From contig NZ_CP102845.1 in NCBI RefSeq assembly GCF_013307435.2, positions 3,408,001 through 3,472,000 on the forward strand: a stretch of 64,000 nucleotides of DNA. Direction: 5' to 3'. Below the pieces are notes generated by a model. It did no database searches. It had not been told where the DNA came from and saw only the letters and a program-made list of their open reading frames with translations. Made by a program: the position numbers and the translations under genes. This DNA comes from Microvirga terrae. Lineage in GTDB: Bacteria > Pseudomonadota > Alphaproteobacteria > Rhizobiales > Beijerinckiaceae. Positions 29,515 to 39,338 of the stretch are shown here, piece by piece (within the stretch, counting starts at the first letter, position 1; the number at the start of each line of letters is the position of its first letter).

Positions 29515-31005
29515 CTAGCGCAGCAGCATCGACAACAGACGGTTCATGCGCCCGCCGTAGGGCGGCCGCGTCATGCCGGCGCCGTTGAAGCGGGCCTGGT
29601 GGAAGACGGACCGCGCGTGGCTGAAGGTCCTGAACCCCGCCTCGCCGTGATAGGCCCCCATGCCGCTCGCGCCCACGCCGCCGAAGGGAAGCTCCTCCTG
29701 CACGCAGTGGAGCAGCGTATCGTTGATCGCGACGCCACCGGAGACGGTCCGGGCCAGCACGCGATTCACAAGCGTCCGGTCGCGGCCGAACAGATAGAGG
29801 GCGAGCGGATGCGGCCGGGCCACCATGAAGCGGCAGGCGGCGTCGACGTCATCGTAAGCGATCACCGGCAGGATCGGGCCGAAGATCTCCTCGCCCATGA
29901 CGAGCGCATCGTCGGGCACGCCGGTCAGCACGACGGGGGCGATCTTGCGCCCGACCGGATCGAAGGTTTCGCCCGCCGGATTGATCTCCTGGATGCCGGC
30001 CCCGCGGGCCCGGGCGTCCGCCACGAGACGGTTCAAGCGCGTGTAGTGCCGCTCGCTCACGATGGCCGTGTAGTCGGGATTGCCCGCGAGCGACGGGTAG
30101 AGCCGTGAGACCGCCTGGCGATAGGCTGCCACAAAGGCCTCCCGGCTCTCGCGCGGCACGAGCACGTAGTCGGGCGCGATGCAGGTCTGCCCGGCGTTGA
30201 ACAGCTTGCCCACGGCGATGCGCTCGGCCGCCTTGTCGATAGAGTAATCAGCCAGAACGAGGGCGGGCGACTTGCCGCCGAGCTCGAGCGTGACCGGCAC
30301 CAGGTTCTCGGCCGCCGCCCGCATGACGTCGCGGCCGACCGCCGTCGAGCCGGTGAAGAGCAGGTGGTCGAGTTTCAATCGCGCAAAGGCCTTCGCCACG
30401 TCGGGCCCGCCCTGCACGACCACGACCTCGGCGGGCTCGAACACCTGGCCGACGACCTGCTCCAGCAAAGCGGACGTCCGCGGCGTGATTTCGGACGGCT
30501 TGATCATCACTCGATTGCCGGCCGCGAGCGCCCCGGCGAGCGGCGAGAGCGTAAGCTGGACCGGATAGTTCCAGGGGCCGATGATGCCCACCACGCCGAG
30601 CGGCTGATGGCGGACGGAGCCCCGGCCGGGCTGGAACATCCAGTCGATCGGCCGCCGCCGCGGCTTCATCCAGGTGCGAAAGTGCTTTCGCGCATGGCGC
30701 AGGGCCGCCACGACCGGATAGACGTCCGCGAGCTTCGTTTCGTGGACCGACCTGTGCCCGAAATCTGCCGCGACGGCTGCGGCGAAATCCTCAGCACGGC
30801 GGACGAGGGCCTTGGCGAGCGCGTCGAGACCTTCGGCCCGGCGCTCGGGCGTGAGAGGCCCGTGTTCGGCCAGGGCCACTCGCTGCGCCGCCAGGCAGGC
30901 CTGCAGTCGGTCTTTCACCGGGTTGGGGACGGCATCGTGCACGGTCTCGAGAAGCTCCACTTGATAGGCGTGATGATATGGCGGAGCTGGCGGCATTCTC
31001 AACAT
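29515..31005 (-). CDS. Aldehyde dehydrogenase, coniferyl-aldehyde dehydrogenase-like
   Basis: 496 residues of the NAD(P)-dependent ALDH superfamily. The catalytic Glu is in TLELGGKSPALV and the Cys in NAGQTCIAPDYVLVP; PWNYPVQLTLSPLAGALAAGN binds the cofactor. The N-terminal and C-terminal parts (LLHCVQEELPFGGVGASGMG) fit the class-3-like/coniferyl group. The start is MLRMPPAPPYHHA at 31005 or the ATG three codons on. It is divergent from the ABC transporter ATPase gene (70 bp). Its stop codon directly abuts the IS110 element. Confidence 0.9.
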   Translation of the reverse strand: MLRMPPAPPYHHAYQVELLETVHDAVPNPVKDRLQACLAAQRVALAEHGPLTPERRAEGLDALAKALVRRAEDFAAAVAADFGHRSVHETKLADVYPVVAALRHARKHFRTWMKPRRRPIDWMFQPGRGSVRHQPLGVVGIIGPWNYPVQLTLSPLAGALAAGNRVMIKPSEITPRTSALLEQVVGQVFEPAEVVVVQGGPDVAKAFARLKLDHLLFTGSTAVGRDVMRAAAENLVPVTLELGGKSPALVLADYSIDKAAERIAVGKLFNAGQTCIAPDYVLVPRESREAFVAAYRQAVSRLYPSLAGNPDYTAIVSERHYTRLNRLVADARARGAGIQEINPAGETFDPVGRKIAPVVLTGVPDDALVMGEEIFGPILPVIAYDDVDAACRFMVARPHPLALYLFGRDRTLVNRVLARTVSGGVAINDTLLHCVQEELPFGGVGASGMGAYHGEAGFRTFSHARSVFHQARFNGAGMTRPPYGGRMNRLLSMLLR

Positions 31006-31075
31006 GGGGCCGGACGGGACGGATTGACGAAGCGGCCGGGATGGCAAGGATGGGCCTGACCCATCCAGCAGGAGC

Positions 31076-32692
31076 ATGATGTTGAGCGGCCCCTCCCCCG
31101 TGCTGTCGATCCAGAACCTTTCCGTAGGGCTGCCCGCCCTGGCCGACCGGCAGCACGCGATCAGGGACCTGTCGCTCTCCATAAACCCAGGCGAGACCCT
31201 CTGCGTCGTGGGGGAATCCGGCTCCGGCAAGTCGATGACCGCCATGGCGACCATCGGACTCCTGCCGGCGGGCGTCCAGGTCCTATCGGGATCGATTCGG
31301 CTCGCGGGCCGCGATCTCCTGGCCCTCGACGAGGCCGGGTGGTGCGACGTGCGCGGCCGCGAGGTCGGCACCGTGTTCCAGGAGCCGATGACATCGCTCA
31401 ACCCGGTGATGCGGGTGGCCGACCAGATCGCCGAGACGTTCCGCACCCACGGGCTCCTCACCGCGGCCGAGCGCGACCGGCGCGTGCTCGACCTCCTGGC
31501 CGAGGTCAACCTGCCGAACCCGGAGCTGATCGCCAAGGCCTATCCGCACGAACTCTCCGGCGGCCAGCGCCAGCGGGTCATGATCGCCATGGCGCTGGCC
31601 CTGGAGCCCAAGCTCCTGATCGCCGACGAGCCGACCACGGCCCTCGACGTGACCACCCAGGCCCAGGTCCTCAAGCTCATCGACAACCTGCGCCGCAAGA
31701 AAGGCACGGCCGTCCTGTTCATCACTCACGATTTCGGCGTAGTAGCGGAGATCGCCGACCGGGTCGCCGTGCTGCAGCAGGGCGAGCTCGTCGAGCAGGG
31801 AACCGCCGAGGAGGTGCTGACCCGCCCACGGCATCCCTACACGAAACGTCTCCTGGCCGCAGTACCCTCGCTGACGCCCCCTGCCCCGAAGCCGCTGGCC
31901 GGCCAGCCCATCGTCCTCAAGGTCGACGCCCTGACGAAGACCTATGGCGGGCGCGGCTTCCTGCGGAAGAGCCGCGAGGTCCAGGCCGCCGATGCGGTGA
32001 GCTTCGACATCCGCCGCGGCGAGACCCTGGGGCTCGTGGGCGAATCCGGCTCCGGCAAGTCGACGGTGGGGCGCTGCGTCCTGCGCCTGATCGAGCCGGA
32101 CGGCGGCGCCATCGCGATCGGGGATCTCAGCTTCGGCACCCTGTCCCAGCGCGCTCTGCGCCCGCACCGGCGCCGGATCCAGATGGTGTTCCAGGACCCC
32201 TTCGCGTCCCTCAACCCGCGCCGCACCGTCGGGCGCATCATCGCCGAGGGGCCGATCACCCAGGGCGAGGATCCGGCCAGGGCCCTGGACGAAGCCCGGA
32301 TCCTTCTGGACAAGGTCGGCCTGTCGGCGACGGCCGTCGAGCGCTATCCGCACGAGTTCTCCGGCGGCCAGCGCCAGCGGATCGGCATCGCCAGGGCGCT
32401 CGCCATGAAGCCGGACGTCCTGGTGGCCGACGAGGCCGTCTCGGCCCTCGACGTGTCGGTCCAGGCGGAAATTCTCAAGCTGATCCGGGGGCTGCAGGAC
32501 GAGCTCGGTCTTGCCATTCTCTTCATCACCCACGATCTGCGGGTGGCCGCCCAGATCTGCGACCGCGTGGCAGTCATGCAAAAAGGTCGGATTGTGGAGA
32601 TGGCCGAAACCGCGCAACTCTTCGCCCATCCGCGCGACGCGTATACGCGCCAGCTCCTGGCCGCAGTGCCGGGCATGAACACAATGATTTAG
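31076..32692 (+). CDS. Fused dipeptide/oligopeptide-type ABC transporter ATPase (DppD-DppF fusion)
   Basis: 538 residues, two complete ABC cassettes in one chain. First half: [26 protein letters not shown] and [12 protein letters not shown]. Second half: [26 protein letters not shown] and [12 protein letters not shown]. Each is followed by the oligopeptide-transporter C-terminal motif ([24 protein letters not shown]). It energises uptake by the binding protein and permeases at 35733-39209. It has an AGGAG site; an ATG one codon later is equally possible. The next gene starts 13 bp downstream. Confidence 0.94.
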   Translation: MMLSGPSPVLSIQNLSVGLPALADRQHAIRDLSLSINPGETLCVVGESGSGKSMTAMATIGLLPAGVQVLSGSIRLAGRDLLALDEAGWCDVRGREVGTVFQEPMTSLNPVMRVADQIAETFRTHGLLTAAERDRRVLDLLAEVNLPNPELIAKAYPHELSGGQRQRVMIAMALALEPKLLIADEPTTALDVTTQAQVLKLIDNLRRKKGTAVLFITHDFGVVAEIADRVAVLQQGELVEQGTAEEVLTRPRHPYTKRLLAAVPSLTPPAPKPLAGQPIVLKVDALTKTYGGRGFLRKSREVQAADAVSFDIRRGETLGLVGESGSGKSTVGRCVLRLIEPDGGAIAIGDLSFGTLSQRALRPHRRRIQMVFQDPFASLNPRRTVGRIIAEGPITQGEDPARALDEARILLDKVGLSATAVERYPHEFSGGQRQRIGIARALAMKPDVLVADEAVSALDVSVQAEILKLIRGLQDELGLAILFITHDLRVAAQICDRVAVMQKGRIVEMAETAQLFAHPRDAYTRQLLAAVPGMNTMI

Positions 32693-32705
32693 GGAGACGA
32701 AACCC

Positions 32706-34178
32706 GTGAACGATCAGGTCAGCGCGAGCCTCGCGCCCAACATGGTGTTCCAGAATCTCATCGGCGGGCGCGAGCGCCCCGCCTCGGACGGACTCACCCT
32801 CGACGTGCTCTCGCCGATCGACGGGTCGCTGCTCGCCCGGATCGCCGCCGGAACCGCCCAGGACATCGACGAGGCCGTGTCGGCGGCCCGTTCCGCCCTC
32901 GAGGGCTCCTGGGGCCAGCTCACCGCGACGGAGCGCGGGCGCCTGCTCATGAAGTTTGCGAGCGCTGTCGAGGCCCATGCGGAGGAGCTCGCCATCCTGG
33001 AGAGCCGCGACAACGGCAAGCCCCTGCGCCAGTCCCGGGCCGACGCCATCGCACTCGCCCGCTATTTCGAATTCTACGGCAGCGCCGCCGACAAGCTGCA
33101 CGGGGATGTGATCCCCTATCTCAACACCCATTACATCGGCGTCGAGCGGGTGCCGCACGGGGTGACCGGGCATATCGTGCCGTGGAACTACCCGATGCAG
33201 ATCTTCGGCCGCTCGGTCGGCGCGGCGCTCGCCGCCGGCAACGCCACCGTGGTGAAGCCCGCCGAGGACGCCTCGCTGACGATCCTGCGCGTGTCGGCGC
33301 TCGCCCGCGAGGTCGGCTTCCCGGACGGCGCCCTCAACGTGGTGACGGGCCTCGGCCGCACCGCCGGCGCGGCGCTCGCGGCCCATCCCGGCATCGATTT
33401 CCTGTCCTTCACCGGCAGCCCCGAGACCGGCACCGCGGTCCAGACGGCGGCGGCGAAGAACCATGTGGGCGTGACCCTCGAGCTCGGCGGCAAGTCGGCC
33501 CAGGTGGTGTTCGACGACGCGGATCTCGAGCGCGCTCTGCCGACCCTCGTCAACGCCATCATCCAGAACGGTGGCCAGACCTGCTCGGCGGGGAGCCGTC
33601 TGCTGATCCAACGCGGCATCTTCCAGGACGTGGTCGACGCGGTAGCGGAACGCTTCCGGAGCCTGCGCGCCGGTCATCCCGAGCGCGAGCCCGATCTGGG
33701 CCCGATGATCAACCAGGCCCAGCAGCGCCGCGTCCTCGGTTATCTCGAACGCGGCCGCAATGAGGGACTGAACGTGATCGGCGAAGGCGCGGTGGCGCCC
33801 GATGCGCCCGCCGGCGGCTATTACGTGGCCCCGGCCTTCCTGGCCCCGGTGCCGCATGAGAGCCTCCTGTCCCAGGAGGAGGTCTTCGGCCCGGTCCTCG
33901 TGGCCACGCCCTTCGACGACGAGGCGGAGGCGATTCGCCTGGCGAACGGCACGCCCTACGGCCTCGCGGCTGGCGTGTGGACCCGCGACGCCATGCGCTC
34001 GACCCGCGTCGCCCGCACCATGCGGGCCGGCCAGGTCTTCGTGAACTGCTACGGGGCCGGCGGCGGCATCGAACTGCCCTTCGGCGGCTTCGGCCGCTCG
34101 GGCCACGGCCGCGAAAAGGGCTTCGAGGGCCTGATCGAGTTCACCACGACGAAGACGCTCGTGATCGCGCACGGGTAG
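32706..34178 (+). CDS. Aldehyde dehydrogenase, betaine-aldehyde-type
   Basis: 490 residues. NAD(P)-dependent ALDH with catalytic Glu near 259 (TLELGGKSAQVV) and Cys near 293 (GQTCSAGSRLL); WNYPMQIFGRS and FTGSPETGTAV form the cofactor site. The substrate is unknown. Its place 13 bp after the transporter ATPase and ahead of an SDR suggests oxidation of an aldehyde derived from the imported compound. Confidence 0.93.
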   Translation: MNDQVSASLAPNMVFQNLIGGRERPASDGLTLDVLSPIDGSLLARIAAGTAQDIDEAVSAARSALEGSWGQLTATERGRLLMKFASAVEAHAEELAILESRDNGKPLRQSRADAIALARYFEFYGSAADKLHGDVIPYLNTHYIGVERVPHGVTGHIVPWNYPMQIFGRSVGAALAAGNATVVKPAEDASLTILRVSALAREVGFPDGALNVVTGLGRTAGAALAAHPGIDFLSFTGSPETGTAVQTAAAKNHVGVTLELGGKSAQVVFDDADLERALPTLVNAIIQNGGQTCSAGSRLLIQRGIFQDVVDAVAERFRSLRAGHPEREPDLGPMINQAQQRRVLGYLERGRNEGLNVIGEGAVAPDAPAGGYYVAPAFLAPVPHESLLSQEEVFGPVLVATPFDDEAEAIRLANGTPYGLAAGVWTRDAMRSTRVARTMRAGQVFVNCYGAGGGIELPFGGFGRSGHGREKGFEGLIEFTTTKTLVIAHG

Positions 34179-34202
34179 AGCGGCCACGCTTCGCACCTCC
34201 GC

Positions 34203-34293
34203 CGTCATCACCGGCCTTGTGCCGGTGATCTCGGTCGGTGGAGCGCCGCGCCTCACGAGATCGGGATGGCCGGGACAAGCCCGGCTATGACGT
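34203..34293. repeat. REP/BIME-like double-hairpin repeat, copy B
   Basis: Well-conserved copy: left hairpin CATCACCGG-CCTTGTG-CCGGTGATC and right hairpin GGCCGGGACAAGCCCGGC, with CGTCAT/ATGACG ends. It lies between the ALDH and SDR genes inside an otherwise same-strand gene series. Confidence 0.85.
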
Positions 34294-34371
34294 CGTAGGG
34301 TGGCACGCCCTAATCACCACTCCCAACTCTCCCCTCGCGGGGACAGAAAAGCACATCGAAAGGGAAGAAAC

Positions 34372-35121
34372 ATGAATCGCCTCGAAGGCAAGGTGGCGCT
34401 GGTCACGGGCGCCGGGTCCGGTTTCGGTCAGGGCATCGCGGAAACCTTCGCCCGCGAGGGCGCCAAGGTGGCCATCCTCGACATCAACGAGGCAGCGGCC
34501 AAGGCGGCCGCGGAGAAGATCGGCGCCAGCGCCATCGGTCTCGCGGCTGATGTTTCGAAGGCCACCGACGTGAACGCCGCCGTCGAGAAGACCGTGGCGG
34601 CCTTCGGCAAGCTCGACATCGTGGTCAACAACGCGGGCATCAGCCACCGCAACCGGCCCATGCTGGAGGTCGAGGAGGAGGAGTTCGACCGCGTCTTCGC
34701 AGTCAACGTGAAGTCGATCTATCTCTTCGCCAAGGCGGCCGTGCCGCTGATGCAGAACCAGGACAGCGGCGTGATCATCAACGTGGGCTCGACCGCGGGC
34801 CTGCGTCCGCGGCCCGGCCTGACCTGGTACAACAGCACCAAGGGCGCCGTGCATACCATGACCAAGTCCATGGCCGTGGAGCTCGCCCCCAGCAAGATCC
34901 GCGTCTGCGCGCTCGCTCCCGTGGCCGGCGAGACGCCGCTGCTCGCCACCTTCATGGGCGAGGACACGCCCCAGAAGCGCGAGATGTTCGTCAACTCGAT
35001 CCCGCTCGGCCGCTTCTCGACCCCGCAGGACATCGCCAACGCGGCGCTCTACCTCGCCTCCGACGAGGCCAGCATGATTACCGGCGTGGTGCTCGAGGTC
35101 GACGGCGGGCGCTGCATCTGA
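34372..35121 (+). CDS. Short-chain dehydrogenase/reductase
   Basis: 249 residues. Glycine-rich GAGSGFGQGIA at about 13-23, NNAG near 86-89, Ser in INVGSTAG, and Tyr-x3-Lys in WYNSTKGAV near 153-157. The C-terminus EVDGGRCI is typical of the classical SDRs called glucose dehydrogenase or 3-oxoacyl reductase homologues. It is likely an alcohol/aldehyde step in the pathway served by the neighbouring ABC transporter. The ATG at 34372 has AGGGAAG upstream. It is bracketed by two REP copies. Confidence 0.9.
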   Translation: MNRLEGKVALVTGAGSGFGQGIAETFAREGAKVAILDINEAAAKAAAEKIGASAIGLAADVSKATDVNAAVEKTVAAFGKLDIVVNNAGISHRNRPMLEVEEEEFDRVFAVNVKSIYLFAKAAVPLMQNQDSGVIINVGSTAGLRPRPGLTWYNSTKGAVHTMTKSMAVELAPSKIRVCALAPVAGETPLLATFMGEDTPQKREMFVNSIPLGRFSTPQDIANAALYLASDEASMITGVVLEVDGGRCI

Positions 35122-35139
35122 GGCAAGCAGCCCCACTGG

Positions 35140-35231
35140 CGTCATCACCGGCCTTGTGCCGGTGATCCCGATCGATTTGGACGCAGCGCTTCACATCGTC
35201 GGGATGGCCGGGACAAGCCCGGCCATGACGT
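35140..35231. repeat. REP/BIME-like double-hairpin repeat, copy C
   Basis: Near-identical in its hairpin arms to the copy at 34203 (left GTCATCACCGG...CCGGTGATC; right GATGGCCGGGACAAGCCCGG). The middle spacer is diverged. It lies between the SDR stop and the 3' end of the DUF2218 gene. Confidence 0.85.
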
Positions 35232-35243
35232 GAAGTCGTTGCA

Positions 35244-35531
35244 TCACCCCTTCTGCCATGCGAAGGGCAGCGGCGCCTCCTTGAAGGCGAAGCGGTCGAG
35301 ATGGGAGGCGACGACGCCTTTCATCCGCTCGAGCGTCTCGCCGTCCTGCGCCTCCACGCTCACCGTCAGGGCCTCGGGATCGGCCTTCATGGTCGCGACG
35401 GCGGCGGGAAAACGGACGGTGCCCTCGTTCTCGGAGAGCTGAACGTCGAGCTTGTGGCTCCAGTGCTTGCAGAGCTGCTGGAGGTATCGGGCGCCGTTCG
35501 CGGTAGGCACCCGGGCGGTCTCTCGAGCCAT
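35244..35531 (-). CDS. DUF2218-domain protein
   Basis: 95 residues from the ATG at 35531. An ATG six codons upstream is possible but has a poorer ribosome-binding site. The pattern YLQQLCKHWSHKLDV and GTVRFPAAVATMKAD is that of DUF2218, a small alpha/beta protein of unknown function often found next to siderophore or transport genes. It is encoded against the direction of the transport group around it. Confidence 0.8.
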   Translation of the reverse strand: MARETARVPTANGARYLQQLCKHWSHKLDVQLSENEGTVRFPAAVATMKADPEALTVSVEAQDGETLERMKGVVASHLDRFAFKEAPLPFAWQKG

Positions 35532-35732
35532 GGTGTTCAAGCCTTTCATTCCGACTGCGGCCTCAAACAGGCCGACATCCGGTGAATCTGTCGTCGTCCG
35601 ATGGTTAAGCCCCGGTCACGGCGAAGTTAAGTGAAGAATCGGTAATGGACGTCTTCCATCCGGCGCGGTCCTGCGTAAGCTGGTCCCACCGCGACCTGTC
35701 GCAGCCCATGACCCGATGGAGTTCAAGCCCTG

Positions 35733-37214
35733 ATGACGAAGCGCCTTCTGACCGCAGCTCTCCTTTTCTCCGTCAGCGTCATCCCGGCCTTTGCGGCCAA
35801 GACCTCCCTGGTGGTCGGCATGCCCATCGAGCCTCCGGGCCTCGACCCGACGGTCGCGGCCCCGGTGGCCATCCGCGAGGTCACCTGGGTCAACCTGTAT
35901 GAGGGCCTCGTGCGCATCGACCGGACCGGCAAGGTCCAGCCGCTCCTGGCCAAGAGCTGGGAGGTCTCGCCGGACGGGCTGACCTACACCTTCCGCCTGC
36001 AGGAGGGCGTGAAGTTCCACGACGGTTCGGCCTTCGATTCGGCGGACGTGAAATTCGCCTTCGACCGCGCCCGCGATCCGAAATCGACCAACGCGCAGAA
36101 ACAGATTTTCGCGCCGATCGCCTCCATCGAGACGCCCGATCCCGCCACGGTGGTGATCAAGCTCAAGGAGACCTCGGGCAACTTCCTCTATTATCTCGGC
36201 TGGGGCGATGCGGTGATCGTGGCGCCGGAGACGGCCGCCGGCAACGCAGCGAACCCGGTCGGCACCGGTCCTTTCAAGTTCAAGTCGTGGACGCGCGGCG
36301 ACCGCGTCGAGCTCGTGCGCAACCCCGATTACTGGCAGAAGGACAAGATCAAGCTCGACAGCGTCACCTTCCGCTTCATCAACGACGCGCAGGCCCAGGT
36401 CGCGGCGCTCAAGGCCGGCGACGTGGACGCGTTTTCCAATCTCGGGGCCCCGGAGCTCTTCGCAGAGTTCCAGAAGGATGCGCGCTTCAAGGCGGTGGCC
36501 GGCAACACCGAGGGCGAGGTCGTGGCCGGCATGAACAACGCCAAGAAGCCGTTCGACGACGTACGCGTGCGGCGCGCCCTCATGCACGCGGTTGATCGCA
36601 AGGCCCTCGTGGACGGCGCCTATTCCGGGTTCGGACAGCCGATCGGCAGCTTCTTCTCTCCGAACCAACCGGCCTTCGTGGACACGACGAACGTGATCCC
36701 CTACGACGTGGAGAAGGCCAAGGCGCTCCTGAAGGAAGCGGGATACGGCAACGGCCTCTCGATCACCATCAAGTCGCCCCAAATGGCCTATGCCAGCCGC
36801 TCGGCCGAGCTGCTCTCCGCCATGATGGCCGAGGTGGGCGTCGACCTGAAGATCATCCCGACCGAGTTCCCGGCGAAGTGGATCGAGGAGGTCTTCAAGA
36901 ACAAGGATTACGACGTCACCATCGTGGCCCACACGGAGCCGCTCGACATCGATATCTTCGCCCGCGACAACTACTATTTCAATTACAAGAACGACAGGTT
37001 CAAAGCCGTCGTGGCGGAAGCCGCCAAGACCACGGATGAGAAGGCGCGCTACGCGAAATACGCGGAAGCGCAGAAGATCCTGGCCGAGGACGTGCCTGCG
37101 CTGTTCCTGTTCCAGCTGCCGAAGCTCGGCGTCTGGAACGCCAAGGTGCAGGGCCTGTGGGAGAACTCGCCGATCCCGTCGAACGACGTGACGGAGGTCT
37201 CGTGGAGCGAGTGA
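35733..37214 (+). CDS. Dipeptide-type ABC transporter substrate-binding protein
   Basis: 493 residues with a Sec signal peptide (MTKRLLTAALLFSVSVIPAFA), hence periplasmic. SBP_bac_5 features: VNLYEGLVRIDRTGKVQPLLAKSWEVS, FRLQEGVKFHDGSAFDSADVKFAFDRA, GTGPFKFKSW and RRALMHAVDRKALVDG. It delivers a peptide-like or other substrate to the permeases that follow. The ATG lies just after GATGGAG. A REP copy separates it from the first permease. Confidence 0.93.
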   Translation: MTKRLLTAALLFSVSVIPAFAAKTSLVVGMPIEPPGLDPTVAAPVAIREVTWVNLYEGLVRIDRTGKVQPLLAKSWEVSPDGLTYTFRLQEGVKFHDGSAFDSADVKFAFDRARDPKSTNAQKQIFAPIASIETPDPATVVIKLKETSGNFLYYLGWGDAVIVAPETAAGNAANPVGTGPFKFKSWTRGDRVELVRNPDYWQKDKIKLDSVTFRFINDAQAQVAALKAGDVDAFSNLGAPELFAEFQKDARFKAVAGNTEGEVVAGMNNAKKPFDDVRVRRALMHAVDRKALVDGAYSGFGQPIGSFFSPNQPAFVDTTNVIPYDVEKAKALLKEAGYGNGLSITIKSPQMAYASRSAELLSAMMAEVGVDLKIIPTEFPAKWIEEVFKNKDYDVTIVAHTEPLDIDIFARDNYYFNYKNDRFKAVVAEAAKTTDEKARYAKYAEAQKILAEDVPALFLFQLPKLGVWNAKVQGLWENSPIPSNDVTEVSWSE

Positions 37215-37258
37215 GACCGGCGCATCGTTTCGCGCCGCCTTGCGTGAATTCACGCTCT

Positions 37259-37347
37259 GTCATCACCGGCCCCGTGCCGGTGATCCCGATGACGTGAAGC
37301 ACCGCGCCTCTCCGAACGGCATGGCCGGCTCAGGGCCAGCCATGCCG
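37259..37347. repeat. REP/BIME-like repeat, copy D (degenerate)
   Basis: The left hairpin CATCACCGG-CCCCGTG-CCGGTGATC is intact; the right hairpin is altered to ATGGCCGGCTCAGGGCCAGCCAT. It lies between the binding-protein and first permease genes. Confidence 0.7.
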
Positions 37348-37422
37348 TTCGGAGGATCCACATCGCCATCGACCACGCCCGTCTCCCTCGTCAGGCAAAT
37401 GGAGCCGGCGTAGAGTAAACCC

Positions 37423-38370
37423 ATGCTGCGTCTCGTCATCTCGCGCCTCGTCTCGCTGGCCGTCACCCTGCTGGCGGTGTCGCTGGCGATCTTCCTCATC
37501 ATGGAGGTCCTGCCGGGCGATCCGGCCGCCATCATGCTCGGCACCGCCGCGCGCGAGGACACCCTCGCGGCCCTGCGACAGGAGCTCGGGCTCGATCAGC
37601 CGGCGCTCGTGCGCTACCTGGAATGGATCGGCGGCCTCATGCACGGCGATCTGGGGCAATCGATCACCTACAAGATGCCGGTCTCGACCCTGGTGGCCGA
37701 GCGCATGAACGTGACGCTGCCGCTGAGCCTGCTCGCGATCCTCATCTCGACCGCGCTCGCGCTGCCGCTCGGCGTCGCGGCCGCTTCCCGCCGCGACGGG
37801 GCGGTGGACCGCGCCGTGCTGGTGTTCAGCCAGCTCGGCGTGGCGGTGCCGAACTTCTGGATTGGCCTGCTGTTCATCCTGTTCTTCTCGACCTGGCTCG
37901 GCTGGTTCCCGGCCGGCGGCTTTCCCGGCTGGAGCTCGGGGATCTGGCCCGCCTTCCAGGCGCTGCTCCTGCCCGCATTGGCGCTCGCCCTGCCCCAGGC
38001 CGCGGTGCTCACGCGCGTGACGCGCTCGGCGACGCTCGAAGTGATCGGCGCCGACTTCGTGCGCACGGCCCGCGCCAAGGGCGTCGACAAGGGCGGGACC
38101 CTGCGCCGCCACGTGGTGCCGAACGCGCTCATTCCCGTCACGACGATTCTCGGCCTGCAGCTCTCGTTCTTCTTCGGCGGTGCGATCCTGGTCGAGAACG
38201 TGTTCAACCTGCCGGGCCTCGGACGGCTCGCCTATCAGGCGCTCAACCAGCGTGACCTCGTGGTGATCAAGGACATCGTGCTGATCTTTTCCGGACTCGT
38301 CATCGTGGTGAACTTCATCGTCGACATCGGCTACGCCCTCCTCGACCCGCGCCTGAGGGGTCGGTCATGA
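37423..38370 (+). CDS. Dipeptide-type ABC transporter permease (DppB-like)
   Basis: 315 residues, about six membrane helices, the first at residues 9-30. The conserved permease loop EAA-type motif is in ADFVRTARAKGVDKGGTLRRH. TPR-like QELGLDQPALVRYLEWI at 50-66 is the usual DppB/OppB external segment. Its stop overlaps the start of the next permease by 4 nt (ATGA), so they are translationally coupled. Confidence 0.94.
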   Translation: MLRLVISRLVSLAVTLLAVSLAIFLIMEVLPGDPAAIMLGTAAREDTLAALRQELGLDQPALVRYLEWIGGLMHGDLGQSITYKMPVSTLVAERMNVTLPLSLLAILISTALALPLGVAAASRRDGAVDRAVLVFSQLGVAVPNFWIGLLFILFFSTWLGWFPAGGFPGWSSGIWPAFQALLLPALALALPQAAVLTRVTRSATLEVIGADFVRTARAKGVDKGGTLRRHVVPNALIPVTTILGLQLSFFFGGAILVENVFNLPGLGRLAYQALNQRDLVVIKDIVLIFSGLVIVVNFIVDIGYALLDPRLRGRS

Positions 38371-39209
38371 GCCGGCGCGCCCGCATTCCGCTCAATCCGG
38401 CCCTCGTGGTCGGCGGCATCCTCACGGCGCTGCTGATCGTCACCGCGCTGGTCTCCCTCGTCTGGACACCCGAGGTGCCGACGCGCGTCCGCGTCGCCAT
38501 GCGCCTGAAAGCGCCCGGAGAGGTCGGCCTCCTCGGCACAGATCATTTCGGCCGCGACGTCGCCTCGCTGCTCATGGTGGGCGCGTGGAACTCGCTCGCC
38601 ATCGCGTGGCCGGCGGTGCTGCTCGGCGCCGCCATCGGCACGGCCATCGGCTGCGCGGCGGCGGCCTGGAAGGGCATCGCCGACGAGATCGCCATGCGGG
38701 TCTCCGACGTGGTCTTCGCCTTCCCGGCGGTGCTCTCGGCGATCATGATCGGCGCCCTCGTGGGCTCGGGCCCGCTCGCCGCCATCCTGGCGATCGCCGT
38801 GTTCAACGTGCCGGTCTTCGCCCGCGTCACGCGCGGCGTCGCGCTCCAGGTCTGGACCCTGGACTACATCGCGGCCGCCCGCGCCATCGGCAAACATCCG
38901 CTGCGCATCACCTGGGAGGACGTGATCCCCAACATCGCGGGCGCGCTCATCGTCCAGGTGACGATCCAGCTCGCCCTCGCGATCCTGACGGAAGCGGGCC
39001 TCAGCTATCTCGGCCTCGGTGTGCGCCCGCCGAATCCGAGCTGGGGGCGCATGCTGAGCGATGCGCAGACCTATCTCTCGCAGGCCCCGCACCTCGCCAT
39101 CGCGCCCGGCATCGCCATCGCGCTGTCGGTGCTCGGCCTGAACCTCCTGGGCGACGGCCTGCGCGATGCCCTCGATCCGACCCTGAAGGGCAGAGGTGTG
39201 GCGGCTTAG
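38367..39209 (+). CDS. Dipeptide-type ABC transporter permease (DppC-like)
   Basis: 280 residues, five to six helices. The N-terminal HPP domain is followed by LLGTDHFGRDVASLLMVGAWNS, the DppC/OppC hallmark. The EAA loop is DYIAAARAIGKHPLRITWEDVIPN, and the C-terminal helix ends in GLNLLGDGLRDALDPTLKGR. It starts inside the stop codon of the DppB-like gene. Together with the genes at 31076 and 35733 the importer is complete, but split by metabolic genes. Confidence 0.95.
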   Translation: MSRRARIPLNPALVVGGILTALLIVTALVSLVWTPEVPTRVRVAMRLKAPGEVGLLGTDHFGRDVASLLMVGAWNSLAIAWPAVLLGAAIGTAIGCAAAAWKGIADEIAMRVSDVVFAFPAVLSAIMIGALVGSGPLAAILAIAVFNVPVFARVTRGVALQVWTLDYIAAARAIGKHPLRITWEDVIPNIAGALIVQVTIQLALAILTEAGLSYLGLGVRPPNPSWGRMLSDAQTYLSQAPHLAIAPGIAIALSVLGLNLLGDGLRDALDPTLKGRGVAA

Positions 39210-39235
39210 GCGCGCGGTTCTCCCCTATCCACGGA

Positions 39236-39326
39236 CGTCGTCACCGGCCTTGTGCCGGTGATCCCGATGGATTGATGCGTAGCGCTTTTCCGTACAGGGA
39301 TGGCCGGGACAAGGCCGGCCATGACA
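39236..39326. repeat. REP/BIME-like double-hairpin repeat, copy E
   Basis: Left hairpin CACCGG-CCTTGTG-CCGGTG and right hairpin ATGGCCGG-GACAA-GGCCGGCCAT, ends diverged to CGTCGTC. It lies at the 3' junction of the convergent permease and LLM genes. Confidence 0.8.
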
Positions 39327-39338
39327 GGGGCGAATGGT

